In this document: positions 7,537-16,149 of the stretch, piece by piece | Layout of the letters: every line of letters starts with the position of its first letter | Position numbering within the stretch: position 1 is the stretch's first letter | DNA from: Gemmatimonas sp. | GTDB lineage: Bacteria; Gemmatimonadota; Gemmatimonadetes; Gemmatimonadales; Gemmatimonadaceae | Direction of reading: 5' to 3' | Assembly: GCA_013822425.1 (NCBI GenBank) | Contig: PNKL01000027.1 | Location: 1-32,472, forward strand | DNA length: 32,472 nucleotides | Made by a program: the position numbers and the translations under genes | The notes under the pieces: generated by a model | What the model was told of the DNA's origin: nothing | Seen by the model: only the letters and a program-made list of their open reading frames with translations | Database searches by the model: none

Positions 7537-7746
7537 TCAGGGCACCGGGTCGAAGCCGCCCGGCCGGAACGGATGACAGCGCGCGATACGTTTCAGCGCG
7601 AGCCATCCACCACGCAAAGCGCCATGCTTCTCCAGCGCTTCGATGGCATAGTGGGAACAGGTTGGATAATAGCGACACGACGCCGGCAGAAGTGGCGACA
7701 GCGCCACCTGATATCCACGAACGAGAAGGACGAGCAGGAGTTTCAC
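7537..7746 (-). CDS. yidD: Membrane protein insertion efficiency factor YidD
   Basis: The 69-residue protein has the YidD pattern: a short amphipathic N-terminus ([13 protein letters not shown]), the cysteine motif [12 protein letters not shown] (23-34), then a helix ([19 protein letters not shown]) and [14 protein letters not shown] at the end. It assists YidC-dependent insertion at the inner face of the membrane. It lies between rnpA and yidC in the usual order. An 11-bp tandem duplication (CGGTAGTCACT twice, 7748-7769) spans the rnpA stop codon just before it. Confidence 0.95.
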   Translation of the reverse strand: MKLLLVLLVRGYQVALSPLLPASCRYYPTCSHYAIEALEKHGALRGGWLALKRIARCHPFRPGGFDPVP

Positions 7747-7764
7747 GCGGTAGTCACTCGGTAG

Positions 7765-8181
7765 TCACTGCCTCTCTCTGCCTTCCCCTGCCGTACTCTG
7801 CCGTATTCTGTCGATGGCCCTCCGTACCGCCGCGCGCAATGTGTCGTAGTCGGCCTGGTATGCGCTGGGTGCCGCGCGAATCACCACGTCGAGCGACCCC
7901 TCGGTTGCCGTGTGAGTGCCCGTCGCAGGGGCCGTGTCATCGCGTGCCGCGAGCGCCGGCAGGAGCTCCATCCGAATCAGCTCGCGCAGTCTTCGCTTCA
8001 CAAGGTTCCGCTCCACTGCGGAATGGCTGAACCGCGGCACGATCACACCCACCCGAGGGCGACGCAGAGGGGAAGCGAGGTATCGCACCTCAACCTGGGC
8101 GGTGCGAATTCGCTTCCCCTGAACACGGACGGCCTCGAGATCTGCTTCGCGCGTCAGCCGCGACGCGCGAACGAGGCGCAG
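7765..8181 (-). CDS. rnpA: Ribonuclease P protein component
   Basis: RnpA binds the RNase P RNA and aids 5' maturation of tRNA precursors. The conserved RNR motif reads RNLVKRRLRELIR. Homology clearly extends upstream of the first standard start codon (GTG at 8088): the frame reads SRLTREADLEAVRVQGKRI and then RTAQVEVRYLASPL, the normal RnpA N-terminus. Between the in-frame TGA at 8215-8217 and 8088 there is no ATG, GTG or TTG, so I place the start at CTG 8181 (LRLVRASRLTRE...), 5 bp before the rpmH stop is reached from the other side. CTG at 8157 is an alternative. The C-terminus has a variable Thr/Ala-rich insertion. The 5' start is uncertain; the gene itself is not. Confidence 0.85.
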   Translation of the reverse strand: MRLVRASRLTREADLEAVRVQGKRIRTAQVEVRYLASPLRRPRVGVIVPRFSHSAVERNLVKRRLRELIRMELLPALAARDDTAPATGTHTATEGSLDVVIRAAPSAYQADYDTLRAAVRRAIDRIRQSTAGEGRERQ

Positions 8182-8185
8182 GCGA

Positions 8186-8350
8186 CTAGGCGCCGGCGTA
8201 CTTCGACGGGAGCTTCACGGTGAGGCTCTTCCGCCCCTTCTTGCGGCGGCGGCTCAGCACCTCGCGCCCCCACTTGGTTTCCATCCGCGCACGGAACCCG
8301 TGCGTCCTGATGCGGCGCTTGTTCCGTGGACGGTAGGTTGGCTTGCCCAT
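8186..8350 (-). CDS. rpmH: 50S ribosomal protein L34
   Basis: The minus strand encodes a 54-residue protein starting [19 protein letters not shown], then [20 protein letters not shown] and ending [13 protein letters not shown]. This is the L34 pattern with a short C-terminal extension. A GGAG lies 6 bp before the ATG. It is the first gene of the rpmH-rnpA-yidD-yidC operon, diverging from dnaA, the classical arrangement beside a bacterial origin. Confidence 0.95.
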   Translation of the reverse strand: MGKPTYRPRNKRRIRTHGFRARMETKWGREVLSRRRKKGRKSLTVKLPSKYAGA

Positions 8351-8392
8351 ATTTGCTCCAAAATGCGTGGCGACTTATTAGACAGATTTGTA

Positions 8393-8421
8393 AACGTAGT
8401 AGCGCGATAGAGATAGGTCAA
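8393..8421 (-). promoter_or_regulatory. Candidate promoter of the rpmH operon
   Basis: On the minus strand TTGACC (8416-8421) and TACGTT (8393-8398) are separated by 17 bp, about 40 bp upstream of the rpmH start. Match to a sigma-70-type promoter is good at -35 and fair at -10. Confidence 0.5.
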
Positions 8422-8451
8422 GTCAGCCAGTTTGGTTTGGACTCACGAACG

Positions 8452-8480
8452 TTGACTTTTCCACATCGGGCCCGTAACCT
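8452..8480 (+). promoter_or_regulatory. Candidate dnaA promoter overlapping a DnaA box
   Basis: TTGACT (8452-8457) and TAACCT (8475-8480) are spaced by 17 bp. TTTTCCACA at 8457-8465, one base from the TTATCCACA consensus, overlaps the -35 end, which suggests DnaA autoregulation. Transcription from here would cross repeat R6 before reaching dnaA. Confidence 0.45.
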
Positions 8481-8510
8481 CGGCTCCCTTCGTTGCCGGG
8501 GCATGCTGAG

Positions 8511-8721
8511 GGGGAACGGGGTTCTTCGTCACAGAGACACGGAGAAGCACGGAGGGCCACAGAGCACGGAGGGCCACAGAGAACCACCACAATCAAGGGT
8601 ACCGACAGCACGCCACGCAACGCCCTGAATGGCAAGCGCAGTACCCCAAGTAAGTGGCCGTTGTAGTCCTCTGTGGCCCTCCGTGCTCCTCCGTGTCTCT
8701 GTGATGAAAAACCCGTCCCCC
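8511..8721. repeat. Dispersed palindromic repeat, copy R6 (full)
   Basis: This copy shows the longest ends: GGGGGAACGGGGTTCTTCGTC on the left mirrors GATGAAAAACCCGTCCCCC on the right. The left arm carries a duplicated CACGGAGGGCCACAGAG unit. The core reads GCACGCCACGCAACG, then GTACCCCAAGTAAGTGGCCG. It lies between rpmH and dnaA, inside the probable dnaA leader and 68 bp before its ATG. Confidence 0.92.
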
Positions 8722-8789
8722 AAAGAAACCCGCCCCCCTGCAGCCCGTCTAATCGCCGGTCCAATCTCGAATCCACTTGTAGTCCGAAG

Positions 8790-10184
<1,395 letters not shown>

Positions 10185-10417
10185 ACACTGCGGTCGACGT
10201 TCTCTGTTGGTGACATATGTTCCACCCGCAAGTCCTGTTGCTTTCCACAACCAATCTACGTCTTCAATTGACGGGAAAGTGCAAGCAAATGAACCACTTG
10301 TATTGATTTTCCACTTTCCACACGCTACTACTACTACCGCCACGTTTTTTCAATTCTCTTGGATTGGTTAAGGCGCGCCAAGCCAATCCACACGTGACCC
10401 TCACCACACCGATTGGC

Positions 10418-11527
10418 ATGCGGTTCACGATCTCTCGCGAGAAGCTGCAAGAAGGGCTGAATGCCGTGGCTTCGTCTGTTCCGTCAAAGACGACGCTTCC
10501 GGTTCTTGCAAACCTCCTCGTCCAGACGACGGACAAGGGAATCCGCATTTCCGGCACCGATCTCGATATCGCGGTGTCCACGGAAGTGACGGCCGACGTG
10601 GAATCAGCCGGCGCCATTACAATCCCGGCCAAGAAGCTTTCGGAGATTGCGCGTGAGCTGCCCGCAGCGCCGGTTCGGATATCCTCATCGGGCGACCAGC
10701 GAATCTCCCTGGAATGCGGGCGCTCGCGCTTCAAGTTGCTTGGACTCCCGAAATCGGAATTTCCCAGCTTCCCTGCGGTCAGCTTCGACAAGAGCATCCG
10801 CATTCCGTCGGGAGAGCTGCAGAAACTCATCGCGCATACGGCGTTCGCTGCGTCCACCGAGGAAAGCCGGCCGATCCTCAACGGTGTACTCTGGGAGCTG
10901 CGGGCCGATCATATGCGGATGGTGGCAACCAACGGCCATCGCCTGGCGAAGATGGAAGTGCCGGTGCGGGGCACGGGCGACCACGCCGACTTGATCATTC
11001 CGCCAAAGGCGCTCGAGCAGATCCGTCGCCTCTTCCCTGCGGAAGAGGAGCTCGAGGTCGCGCAGGGCGAGAACCACCTCGGCTTCCGGTCACCGTTCAC
11101 GGCCGTCTTCACGCGCCTCATCGAGGGACCGTATCCGAGCTACGACCAGGTCATCCCGAAGGACAACGACAAGATCGTCACGATCGACAAGGCTGCGTTC
11201 ATCAGCGCGCTGAAGCGCATGTCCGTCGTCGCGTCCGACCAGACGCACCGCATTCGCCTGTCGTTCAACGCCGGGATGCTCAAGTTCAACGTCTCGACTC
11301 CCGATCTCGGGGAAGCCCAGGACGAGATGGCGATCCGCTACAACGGCGATCCGCTCGAAATCGGCTTCAACGCCGCGTACCTGCTCGAAATCCTTCGCTT
11401 CCTCCCGACCGAGGAAGTGAAGCTCTCGTTCAAGGCGCCGGAGCGCGCCGCGACCATCGAACCGGAGGGGTGGAACGATCCGGCCAAGTACCTGTGTCTG
11501 CTGATGCCGTTGCGGCTCGTTGACTGA
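10418..11527 (+). CDS. dnaN: DNA polymerase III subunit beta (sliding clamp)
   Basis: The beta clamp encircles DNA as a dimer and tethers DNA polymerase III and other partners. The 369-residue protein starts MRFTISREKLQEGLNAV, the standard clamp N-terminus, and has the expected three repeated domains; landmarks are TTLPVLANLLVQ near residue 30, RPILNGVLWEL near 157, and the C-terminal KYLCLLMPLRL typical of the clamp's ligand-groove end. The frame is open 54 bp upstream to a TTG at 10364, but those residues resemble nothing in the family, so ATG 10418 is preferred. It follows oriC and converges on the lipoprotein gene with 14 bp between the stops. Confidence 0.97.
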   Translation: MRFTISREKLQEGLNAVASSVPSKTTLPVLANLLVQTTDKGIRISGTDLDIAVSTEVTADVESAGAITIPAKKLSEIARELPAAPVRISSSGDQRISLECGRSRFKLLGLPKSEFPSFPAVSFDKSIRIPSGELQKLIAHTAFAASTEESRPILNGVLWELRADHMRMVATNGHRLAKMEVPVRGTGDHADLIIPPKALEQIRRLFPAEEELEVAQGENHLGFRSPFTAVFTRLIEGPYPSYDQVIPKDNDKIVTIDKAAFISALKRMSVVASDQTHRIRLSFNAGMLKFNVSTPDLGEAQDEMAIRYNGDPLEIGFNAAYLLEILRFLPTEEVKLSFKAPERAATIEPEGWNDPAKYLCLLMPLRLVD

Positions 11528-11541
11528 GCGCACGCTGGCCT

Positions 11542-12408
11542 TCAAGGAACAAAGGTTAGCGTCAGCGCACTTTCCTGCCGCACCGCCTGGTTCCGCAGCC
11601 TGCTCTTGAGCGACAGCTTGAGCAACGTGGTGCCGGATGCTCGAACAGGTCGCCCAAGCGCGGGATCTATGACATACCAGAGCGTCCCGCTCGACTCGCC
11701 CTCGAGCGACACGGGCTCGCCAAACTGTTCGCCCGCACCAGAAATCTTCCCTCGGCTCGTCCGGGCTATCGTCACCACGACACGAGTCCCGGCTTCGACC
11801 TCCGCGCGCTGCACGCGGAATCGGCGCACCACGACACCGCGCAAAGGAATGCGGTCGCGACACGAGAGCGTCCGCACGGTATCGGCCCACTCTCGGCCGA
11901 TCGCCAGCGTGTCCGGTAGTGGAATCCAGGCATCGTACATTCCCTGCAGTGCGCTGAGTGCCGGATCGGTGCAGGCCGTGCTCTCGGCGGGCAGGGTGAA
12001 CCGAAGCTCGGTCGTCGCTCCGGAGCGCCCTGCGGAAAAGGGCCTATTCACCTGCAATCCGGCTGGAGCCGCTGGCGGCGCGCCCCCCACGCTCACGCGG
12101 TAGTCGACCAGCAAGCCGTCGACGCGCCGACGCGCGGCAGGGCTCCACACAAACGATGCGCCAAGCGTGGCCTGCACGGTGTCAATGCGCGTGCCGGTAT
12201 CGCTGGCGATGGTCACTACCGCGCGGGTGTCGATGGTGACCTTCTGCGACGCCGCGGCCACGAACGTCCACGGGCCGGTCGTGTTGAGCGCGCTATGGGT
12301 GGCTGGCGCCGTCGGCGCCGGTGGCGCTGGGCGCCTGATGATCGCCGGAACGCACCCGGACACCACGAGCGTCACGCCGAGCAGGAGGAAGAACGAACGG
12401 GTCATCAT
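11542..12408 (-). CDS. Predicted lipoprotein of unknown function
   Basis: The 288-residue protein begins MMTRSFFLLLGVTLVVSGC, a signal peptide with a lipobox ending at Cys19, so it is probably lipidated and exported. A Pro/Ala-rich linker follows, then a beta-rich region (TFVAAASQKVTIDTRAVVTI, VDYRVSVGG, TELRFTLP) and a C-terminal part ending KSRLRNQAVRQESALTLTFVP. I do not recognise a domain. The frame extends upstream to 12651 through the RNase P RNA, which cannot be coding, so the tandem ATGs at 12408/12405 are the start. It lies just downstream of the rnpB terminator on the same strand. Confidence 0.75.
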   Translation of the reverse strand: MMTRSFFLLLGVTLVVSGCVPAIIRRPAPPAPTAPATHSALNTTGPWTFVAAASQKVTIDTRAVVTIASDTGTRIDTVQATLGASFVWSPAARRRVDGLLVDYRVSVGGAPPAAPAGLQVNRPFSAGRSGATTELRFTLPAESTACTDPALSALQGMYDAWIPLPDTLAIGREWADTVRTLSCRDRIPLRGVVVRRFRVQRAEVEAGTRVVVTIARTSRGKISGAGEQFGEPVSLEGESSGTLWYVIDPALGRPVRASGTTLLKLSLKSRLRNQAVRQESALTLTFVP

Positions 12409-12424
12409 GATCCCGAAAGATGCG

Positions 12425-12465
12425 CAAACAAACGCCCCGTTGCAGCCGGAGGCCACAACGGGGCG
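12425..12465 (-). terminator. Intrinsic terminator of rnpB
   Basis: On the minus strand CGCCCCGTTG and CAACGGGGCG form a perfect 10-bp stem (12456-12465 and 12433-12442) with a 13-nt loop, followed by TTTGTTTG. It comes directly after the RNase P RNA 3' end. Confidence 0.85.
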
Positions 12466-12467
12466 GG

Positions 12468-12845
12468 ATGACGGCCGGCCTATAAGCCGGGTTCTGTCGG
12501 AACCGAAATTCCGGACGGTCATTTCTCTCGGCGCACGGTCGCCCGTACGCTCTAGCAGCCAACCCGCGGCGTCTTGATCGCAGAGGACTGCTGCTCGCCG
12601 CCTATTTGGCCTTGCTCCCGCTGGGGTTTGCCGTGCCACGCATGTTGCCATGCGCGCGGTGGGCTCTTACCCCACCCTTTCACCCTTACCTCCGCTTTCG
12701 CGAAGGCGGTTTCCTTTCTGTTGCACTGTCCGTCACGCCTGGAAGGTGTCCCAGACGTGCCCAGGCGTTACCTGGCAGCGTGTCCATGGAGCCCGGACTT
12801 TCCTCGGCGCACTTTCGCGCGACGCGACCGTCCGGCCGACCGACA
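12468..12845 (-). ncRNA. rnpB: RNase P RNA (type A)
   Basis: This is the catalytic RNA of RNase P. Read on the minus strand, conserved stretches appear in order: GAGGAAAGTCCGGGCTCCAT, CCAGGTAACGCCTGG, CAGTGCAACAGAAAG, GGTAAGGGTGAAAGGGTG, GGTAAGAGCCCACCGCG, GAGCAAGGCCAAATAG and, at the 3' end, GACAGAACCCGGCTTATAGG. Pairing of CGGCCGG (5' end, 12832-12838) with CCGGCCG (12472-12478) gives helix P1 and sets the approximate ends. The P17 region and loop sizes look normal. A strong terminator follows. Ends are good to within about 10 nt. Confidence 0.95.
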
Positions 12846-12994
12846 TCCACTGGGAAGATAGTGCCTGGTGGAAGGGGGTGCGGTGTTGGCGACACCCGAC
12901 GCGGTGACGATGCATCACAAAACGGCAGGATGCTGTGACGCGCCGATGACGGGGCCCAGCATCGTGCGGGCAGACCCCCAGCCCGGAGGCTGCC

Positions 12995-13876
12995 ATGACC
13001 GCTCGCTTCGCGCCCCCGCCCTCTCCCGCCGTATTCACGTGGGTTGACCCGGGAGATCGTCCCCGGGTGGATGCCGCGGGAAGCGGAGTCTATCGCGCCG
13101 TGCACCATGATTCCGTGGATGCGCTGCACCATCAAGTTCGCCGTACGGCACCGGCCGCGGTCTTCATGTCTGTGGGCCGCCCCCTGTCGGACCACGCGCC
13201 AGGCGTGGCGCGCCTTGTTCGCGAGTTTCCCCGCGTGCCGATGGTCGCGCTGCTGTCGCGAGTTGACCAGGCCACGCCGCATGCGGTGCTGAACCTGGGC
13301 AACTGCGGCATCCGAAACCTCGTGGATGTGCGCGATTCCAGCGGCTGGCATCGCCTGCGGGAATTTGTTGCGCAAGAAGCCGTCGGGGAGATCGATCGCC
13401 TCGCCCTCGCTATGCTTCGCGAGGAGCTTGATGGCGCACCTGATGATTGCTGGCGGTTTTTTGAGGCGCTGTTTCACGCGCGTCGGCCATCCACGACCGT
13501 CCGCGCGCTGTCACAGGCCTTGAACGTCCTGCCCAGTACGCTGATGAGTCGCTTCTTTCGCGCGCAACTGCCGGCTCCCAAGCGATATCTCGCATGGGCG
13601 AGACTCGTGCGCGCCGCGCGACTGCTTGAGAATCCCGGGCTCAGCCTTGCCGATGCATCCAACCAGCTGGAGTACTCGTCGTCGCAGAGCTTCGGCCGGC
13701 ACGTCAAGACCGTCCTTGGCGTGACGGCGGGGCAGTTCAGGCGAGCACACGACGGCCGCGCGATGCTCGAGCGGTTTCGTGATGAGTTGCTGCGACCGCA
13801 TCGCGACAAGCTGCTCGACCTGCGCCCGCTCTCAGGGTATCCGCTCGGTCGACGCAAGCGGGCAACGGTTCACTAG
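12995..13876 (+). CDS. AraC-type helix-turn-helix regulator
   Basis: The 293-residue protein has an N-terminal alpha/beta region (VFMSVGRPLSDHAPGVARLV, VPMVALLSRVD, GIRNLVDV) that resembles a receiver-like fold without an obvious phosphoacceptor Asp pair. The C-terminal region carries the AraC/XylS DNA-binding domain: RALSQALNVLPSTLMSRFFR, then KRYLAWARLVRAARLLENPG, LSLADASNQLEYSSSQSFGRH and VTAGQFRRA. It probably regulates transcription; the target is unknown. GGAGG lies 6 bp before the ATG at 12995. It diverges from rnpB. Repeat R7 begins at its stop codon. Confidence 0.8.
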   Translation: MTARFAPPPSPAVFTWVDPGDRPRVDAAGSGVYRAVHHDSVDALHHQVRRTAPAAVFMSVGRPLSDHAPGVARLVREFPRVPMVALLSRVDQATPHAVLNLGNCGIRNLVDVRDSSGWHRLREFVAQEAVGEIDRLALAMLREELDGAPDDCWRFFEALFHARRPSTTVRALSQALNVLPSTLMSRFFRAQLPAPKRYLAWARLVRAARLLENPGLSLADASNQLEYSSSQSFGRHVKTVLGVTAGQFRRAHDGRAMLERFRDELLRPHRDKLLDLRPLSGYPLGRRKRATVH

Positions 13877-14055
13877 GGAACGGGCTTTCTTCATCACAGA
13901 GACACAAAGGAGCACAGAGGGCCACGGAGTACTGCAACTTCTTGGGGGAACTGCGCTTGCCCATCAGAGGCCCACGTTGCGCGATGTCGTTACCCCAGGG
14001 GTTGCAGCTCCGTGACCCTTTGTGCTCCTCTGTGTCTCTGTGATGAAAACACCCC
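13875..14055. repeat. Dispersed palindromic repeat, copy R7 (full)
   Basis: The element begins at AGGGAACGGGCTTTCTTCATC, overlapping the AraC-type gene's TAG, and its right arm ends GTGTCTCTGTGATGAAAACACC. The core is inverted relative to R2/R5/R6: TGCAACTTCTTGGGGGAACTGC comes first and GATGTCGTTACCCCAGGGGT after. It is joined to the GxxExxY gene, and its terminal GTGATGAAA supplies an in-frame ATG (14043) upstream of that gene's likely start. Confidence 0.92.
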
Positions 14056-14075
14056 ACACGAATCAACGAAGAAAC

Positions 14076-14468
14076 ATGCCAGGCTTCGACCTGAACACGA
14101 CGCCAGATCTGCTATCGGAACGGGTTATTGGTGCGGCCGTCGAAGTCCATCGGCACCTGGGGCCGGGCCTGCTGGAATCCGTCTATCTCGCCGCAATGGA
14201 ATACGAACTACTCGGGCGGGGAATGAGCTTCGCAAGCGAGCTTCCACTGCCCGTGCGATACAAGGGAACGGAACTCGACGGAGTGCTGCGGATCGACCTA
14301 TTGGTTGAGCAGGAACTGGTCGTCGAATTGAAGGCGGTCGAAACCGTTCTTCCGGTGCACTGTTCGCAGGTGCTGACGTATCTGCGAGTCGGCAACTTCG
14401 CGCGCGGCCTGCTCATCAACTTCAATGTGACCAAGCTCGTGAATGGAGTACGACGGTTGGTTAGATGA
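14076..14468 (+). CDS. GxxExxY protein (PD-(D/E)XK nuclease-like)
   Basis: The 130-residue protein belongs to the GxxExxY family: GLLESVY at residues 31-37 carries the name-giving G31, E34 and Y37. The PD-(D/E)XK-like core is completed by D74 in RIDLLV and E84-L-K86 in VVELKAV. The C-terminal part, VHCSQVLTYLRVGNFARGLL and INFNVTKLVNGVRR, is standard. Function of the family is not established; the fold suggests a nuclease. The ATG at 14076 (MPGFDLNT) is preceded by AAGAA; the ATG at 14043, inside the end of repeat R7, would add 11 residues. The stop lies within a motif like the repeat's own terminus (14464-14490). It converges on pyrE. Confidence 0.88.
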   Translation: MPGFDLNTTPDLLSERVIGAAVEVHRHLGPGLLESVYLAAMEYELLGRGMSFASELPLPVRYKGTELDGVLRIDLLVEQELVVELKAVETVLPVHCSQVLTYLRVGNFARGLLINFNVTKLVNGVRRLVR

Positions 14469-14490
14469 AGGAGCCCCCCCGTCCCCCGTC
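14464..14490. repeat. Repeat-like terminus after the GxxExxY gene
   Basis: GATGAAGGAGCCCCCCCGTC, then CCCCGTC, matches the right-hand ends of copies R6, R8 and R11 (GATGAAA...CCCCGTCCC). No arm accompanies it. Together with the left end of R7 it brackets the GxxExxY gene. Confidence 0.6.
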
Positions 14491-15043
14491 ACCCCATCGC
14501 CGCGATAATCTCTTGAGCCCCGGCAAGCGATTCCACAGCAAACCCCGCAGCCTCGATCGCCTTTCGCCCCCCCTCCTCACGGTCCACCACGGCGAGCACC
14601 CCCACGATCACCCCTCCCGCCGCGCGAATCGCTTCCGCCGCCTTCAGTGCGGAGCCGCCGGTGGTGATCACGTCCTCGATCACGACCACCTTGTCGCCGG
14701 GCTGAAACGGTCCCTCGATCACCTTGCCCGTTCCGTGCGTCTTCGCTTCCTTCCGCACGGTGAACGCGCGAACGGGAGTCCTGGCGAGCGCGCTGGAATG
14801 GGCGATCGCGTATGATACAGGGTCCGCGCCAAGGGTCAGGCCGCCGACAGAATCGGGCGCCCAGCCGCGGGCACACATGCGCTCAAGGGCAAGCGGGCCG
14901 ATGATGGCGAGCCCGTCTGGGCTCATGGTGGTGAGTCGGGCGTCGATGTACAGGTCCGACTGGCGCCCGGAGGCAAGGGTGAACGTGCCGCGGCGCGCAG
15001 AGCGCGTAGCGAGCATGTGAACGAGCATCGCGTGGGAGTCCAT
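14489..15043 (-). CDS. pyrE: Orotate phosphoribosyltransferase
   Basis: PyrE joins orotate to PRPP to form OMP in pyrimidine synthesis. The 184-residue protein has the PRPP-binding motif VVVIEDVITTGGS at 119-131, the catalytic loop region VRKEAKTHGTG (97-107), and the N-terminal FTLASGRQSDLYIDAR typical of the family. Start MDSHAMLVHM at 15043 is preferred: a longer start at 15079 would overlap the divergent kinase gene and adds residues not seen in the family. It is a lone gene here, not in a pyr operon. Length is within the normal range. Confidence 0.93.
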   Translation of the reverse strand: MDSHAMLVHMLATRSARRGTFTLASGRQSDLYIDARLTTMSPDGLAIIGPLALERMCARGWAPDSVGGLTLGADPVSYAIAHSSALARTPVRAFTVRKEAKTHGTGKVIEGPFQPGDKVVVIEDVITTGGSALKAAEAIRAAGGVIVGVLAVVDREEGGRKAIEAAGFAVESLAGAQEIIAAMG

Positions 15044-15063
15044 AAGGCGGAGGTTACGAGCGC

Positions 15064-16128
15064 GTGAACGAGCGGTCAATGCCGGTGCGGCGCCAGGGGC
15101 GGCGCCTCTCGTTGCTGGCGCTCGCCCTGGTCGTCGTGTGTGTCGTGGTCGGACTGGTGGTCGGTGACCACCTGGCCCGCCACGCGGGCGGGATCGACAC
15201 CGCTCCGGCCCCCGCTTCCGAGCTGCGCCGTGACCGGGTCATTCTCTGGGCCTGCGCCCTCGGGGCGCTGTCCGCCCTCGGGCTTGCGCTCGTGCAGGAG
15301 CGTACGCAGGCTCGGCGCATCGCCGACCGGTCGGACGAACTCGAACGATTATCTGCCGAGCTGCTGCGCGCAAACCGCGCGAAAAGCGAGTTCCTGGCCA
15401 ACGTGTCGCATGAGCTGCGCACTCCGTTGGCGGCCGTGGTCGGTTTCATCGACCTGCTCCGCGACGGGGCATACGGCGACCTCGCACCGAGGCAAATTGG
15501 CCCGGTGGAACGCATTGAGTCGTCAGCCAACCACCTCCGAGAGCTTGTGGACCAGATCCTCGACTTGTCCAAGCTGGCGGCCGGACGCCTCGAGGTCTCC
15601 ACCGAATCACTCAACCTCAGGGCGTTCGTCATCGACGTGGCCAGCGAGGTGGAGAGCCTGCTCAACGAGAAGGGACTGACGTTCAGCATCGCGGTGCCGG
15701 CGACACTCCCCAAGGTCGACACCGACCCTACGCATCTGCGACAGATATTGGTGAACCTGCTGGGCAACGCCATCAAATTCACGGATGCCGGCACCATCAC
15801 CGTACGGGCATCACGCGTGCCGGAAGGAGCGGTGACCGAAATGGCCGGCCGAGCACGCCGCCGCCCGTTACTGGCCGAAGGAGGGTCGTTCGTGGCCCTG
15901 CAGGTCAGCGATACGGGGACTGGCATCGCCGAACGCGACCATGAGCGAATCTTCGAGGAATTCGAGCAGGTGAATGCTGGTCAGCGGGGGGACTCAATGC
16001 GGCGCGGCACCGGCCTGGGACTCTCGATCTCCCGGCGACTGACGCGCCTGCTGGGTGGGGATATCACGGTGGAGAGTGAACTCGGCGCTGGGGCCACGTT
16101 CACGGTTTGGCTGCCGCTCGATTCGTAG
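15064..16128 (+). CDS. Sensor histidine kinase
   Basis: The 354-residue membrane kinase has two N-terminal hydrophobic segments (LSLLALALVVVCVVVGLVV at 15-33; VILWACALGALSALGLALV at 59-77), with only about 25 residues between them and no recognisable sensor domain. The kinase core has H116 in SHELRTPL, N-box NLLGNAIKFT (231-240), DTGTGI (283-288) and GTGLGLSI (315-322). A basic insertion (GRARRRPLLAEGG) lies between N- and G1-boxes. The GTG start at 15064 has GGAGG about 11 bp upstream; an ATG at 15079 is the alternative. No response regulator is adjacent, so the partner is unknown. Confidence 0.9.
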   Translation: MNERSMPVRRQGRRLSLLALALVVVCVVVGLVVGDHLARHAGGIDTAPAPASELRRDRVILWACALGALSALGLALVQERTQARRIADRSDELERLSAELLRANRAKSEFLANVSHELRTPLAAVVGFIDLLRDGAYGDLAPRQIGPVERIESSANHLRELVDQILDLSKLAAGRLEVSTESLNLRAFVIDVASEVESLLNEKGLTFSIAVPATLPKVDTDPTHLRQILVNLLGNAIKFTDAGTITVRASRVPEGAVTEMAGRARRRPLLAEGGSFVALQVSDTGTGIAERDHERIFEEFEQVNAGQRGDSMRRGTGLGLSISRRLTRLLGGDITVESELGAGATFTVWLPLDS

Positions 16129-16149
16129 GGCCTCATCAGCCAGCGTGAT

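Noticed and set aside
8529-8723. Small ORFs inside repeats (e.g. ...TETRRSTEGHRG...)
   Set aside because: Similar peptides appear at every repeat copy in several frames, because the arms lack stops; there is no start or ribosome-binding signal in common.
8673-8789. N-terminal extension of DnaA by 39 residues
   Set aside because: The extension is encoded by repeat R6's right arm and following spacer; DnaA domain I begins at MSLSPSDAW.
12409-12651. Upstream extension of the lipoprotein gene
   Set aside because: It runs through the RNase P RNA and its terminator; the signal peptide starts at 12408.
12995-13876. Full response regulator
   Set aside because: The N-terminal part is only vaguely receiver-like and I could not identify the conserved Asp pair and Lys, so AraC-type regulator is the safer call.
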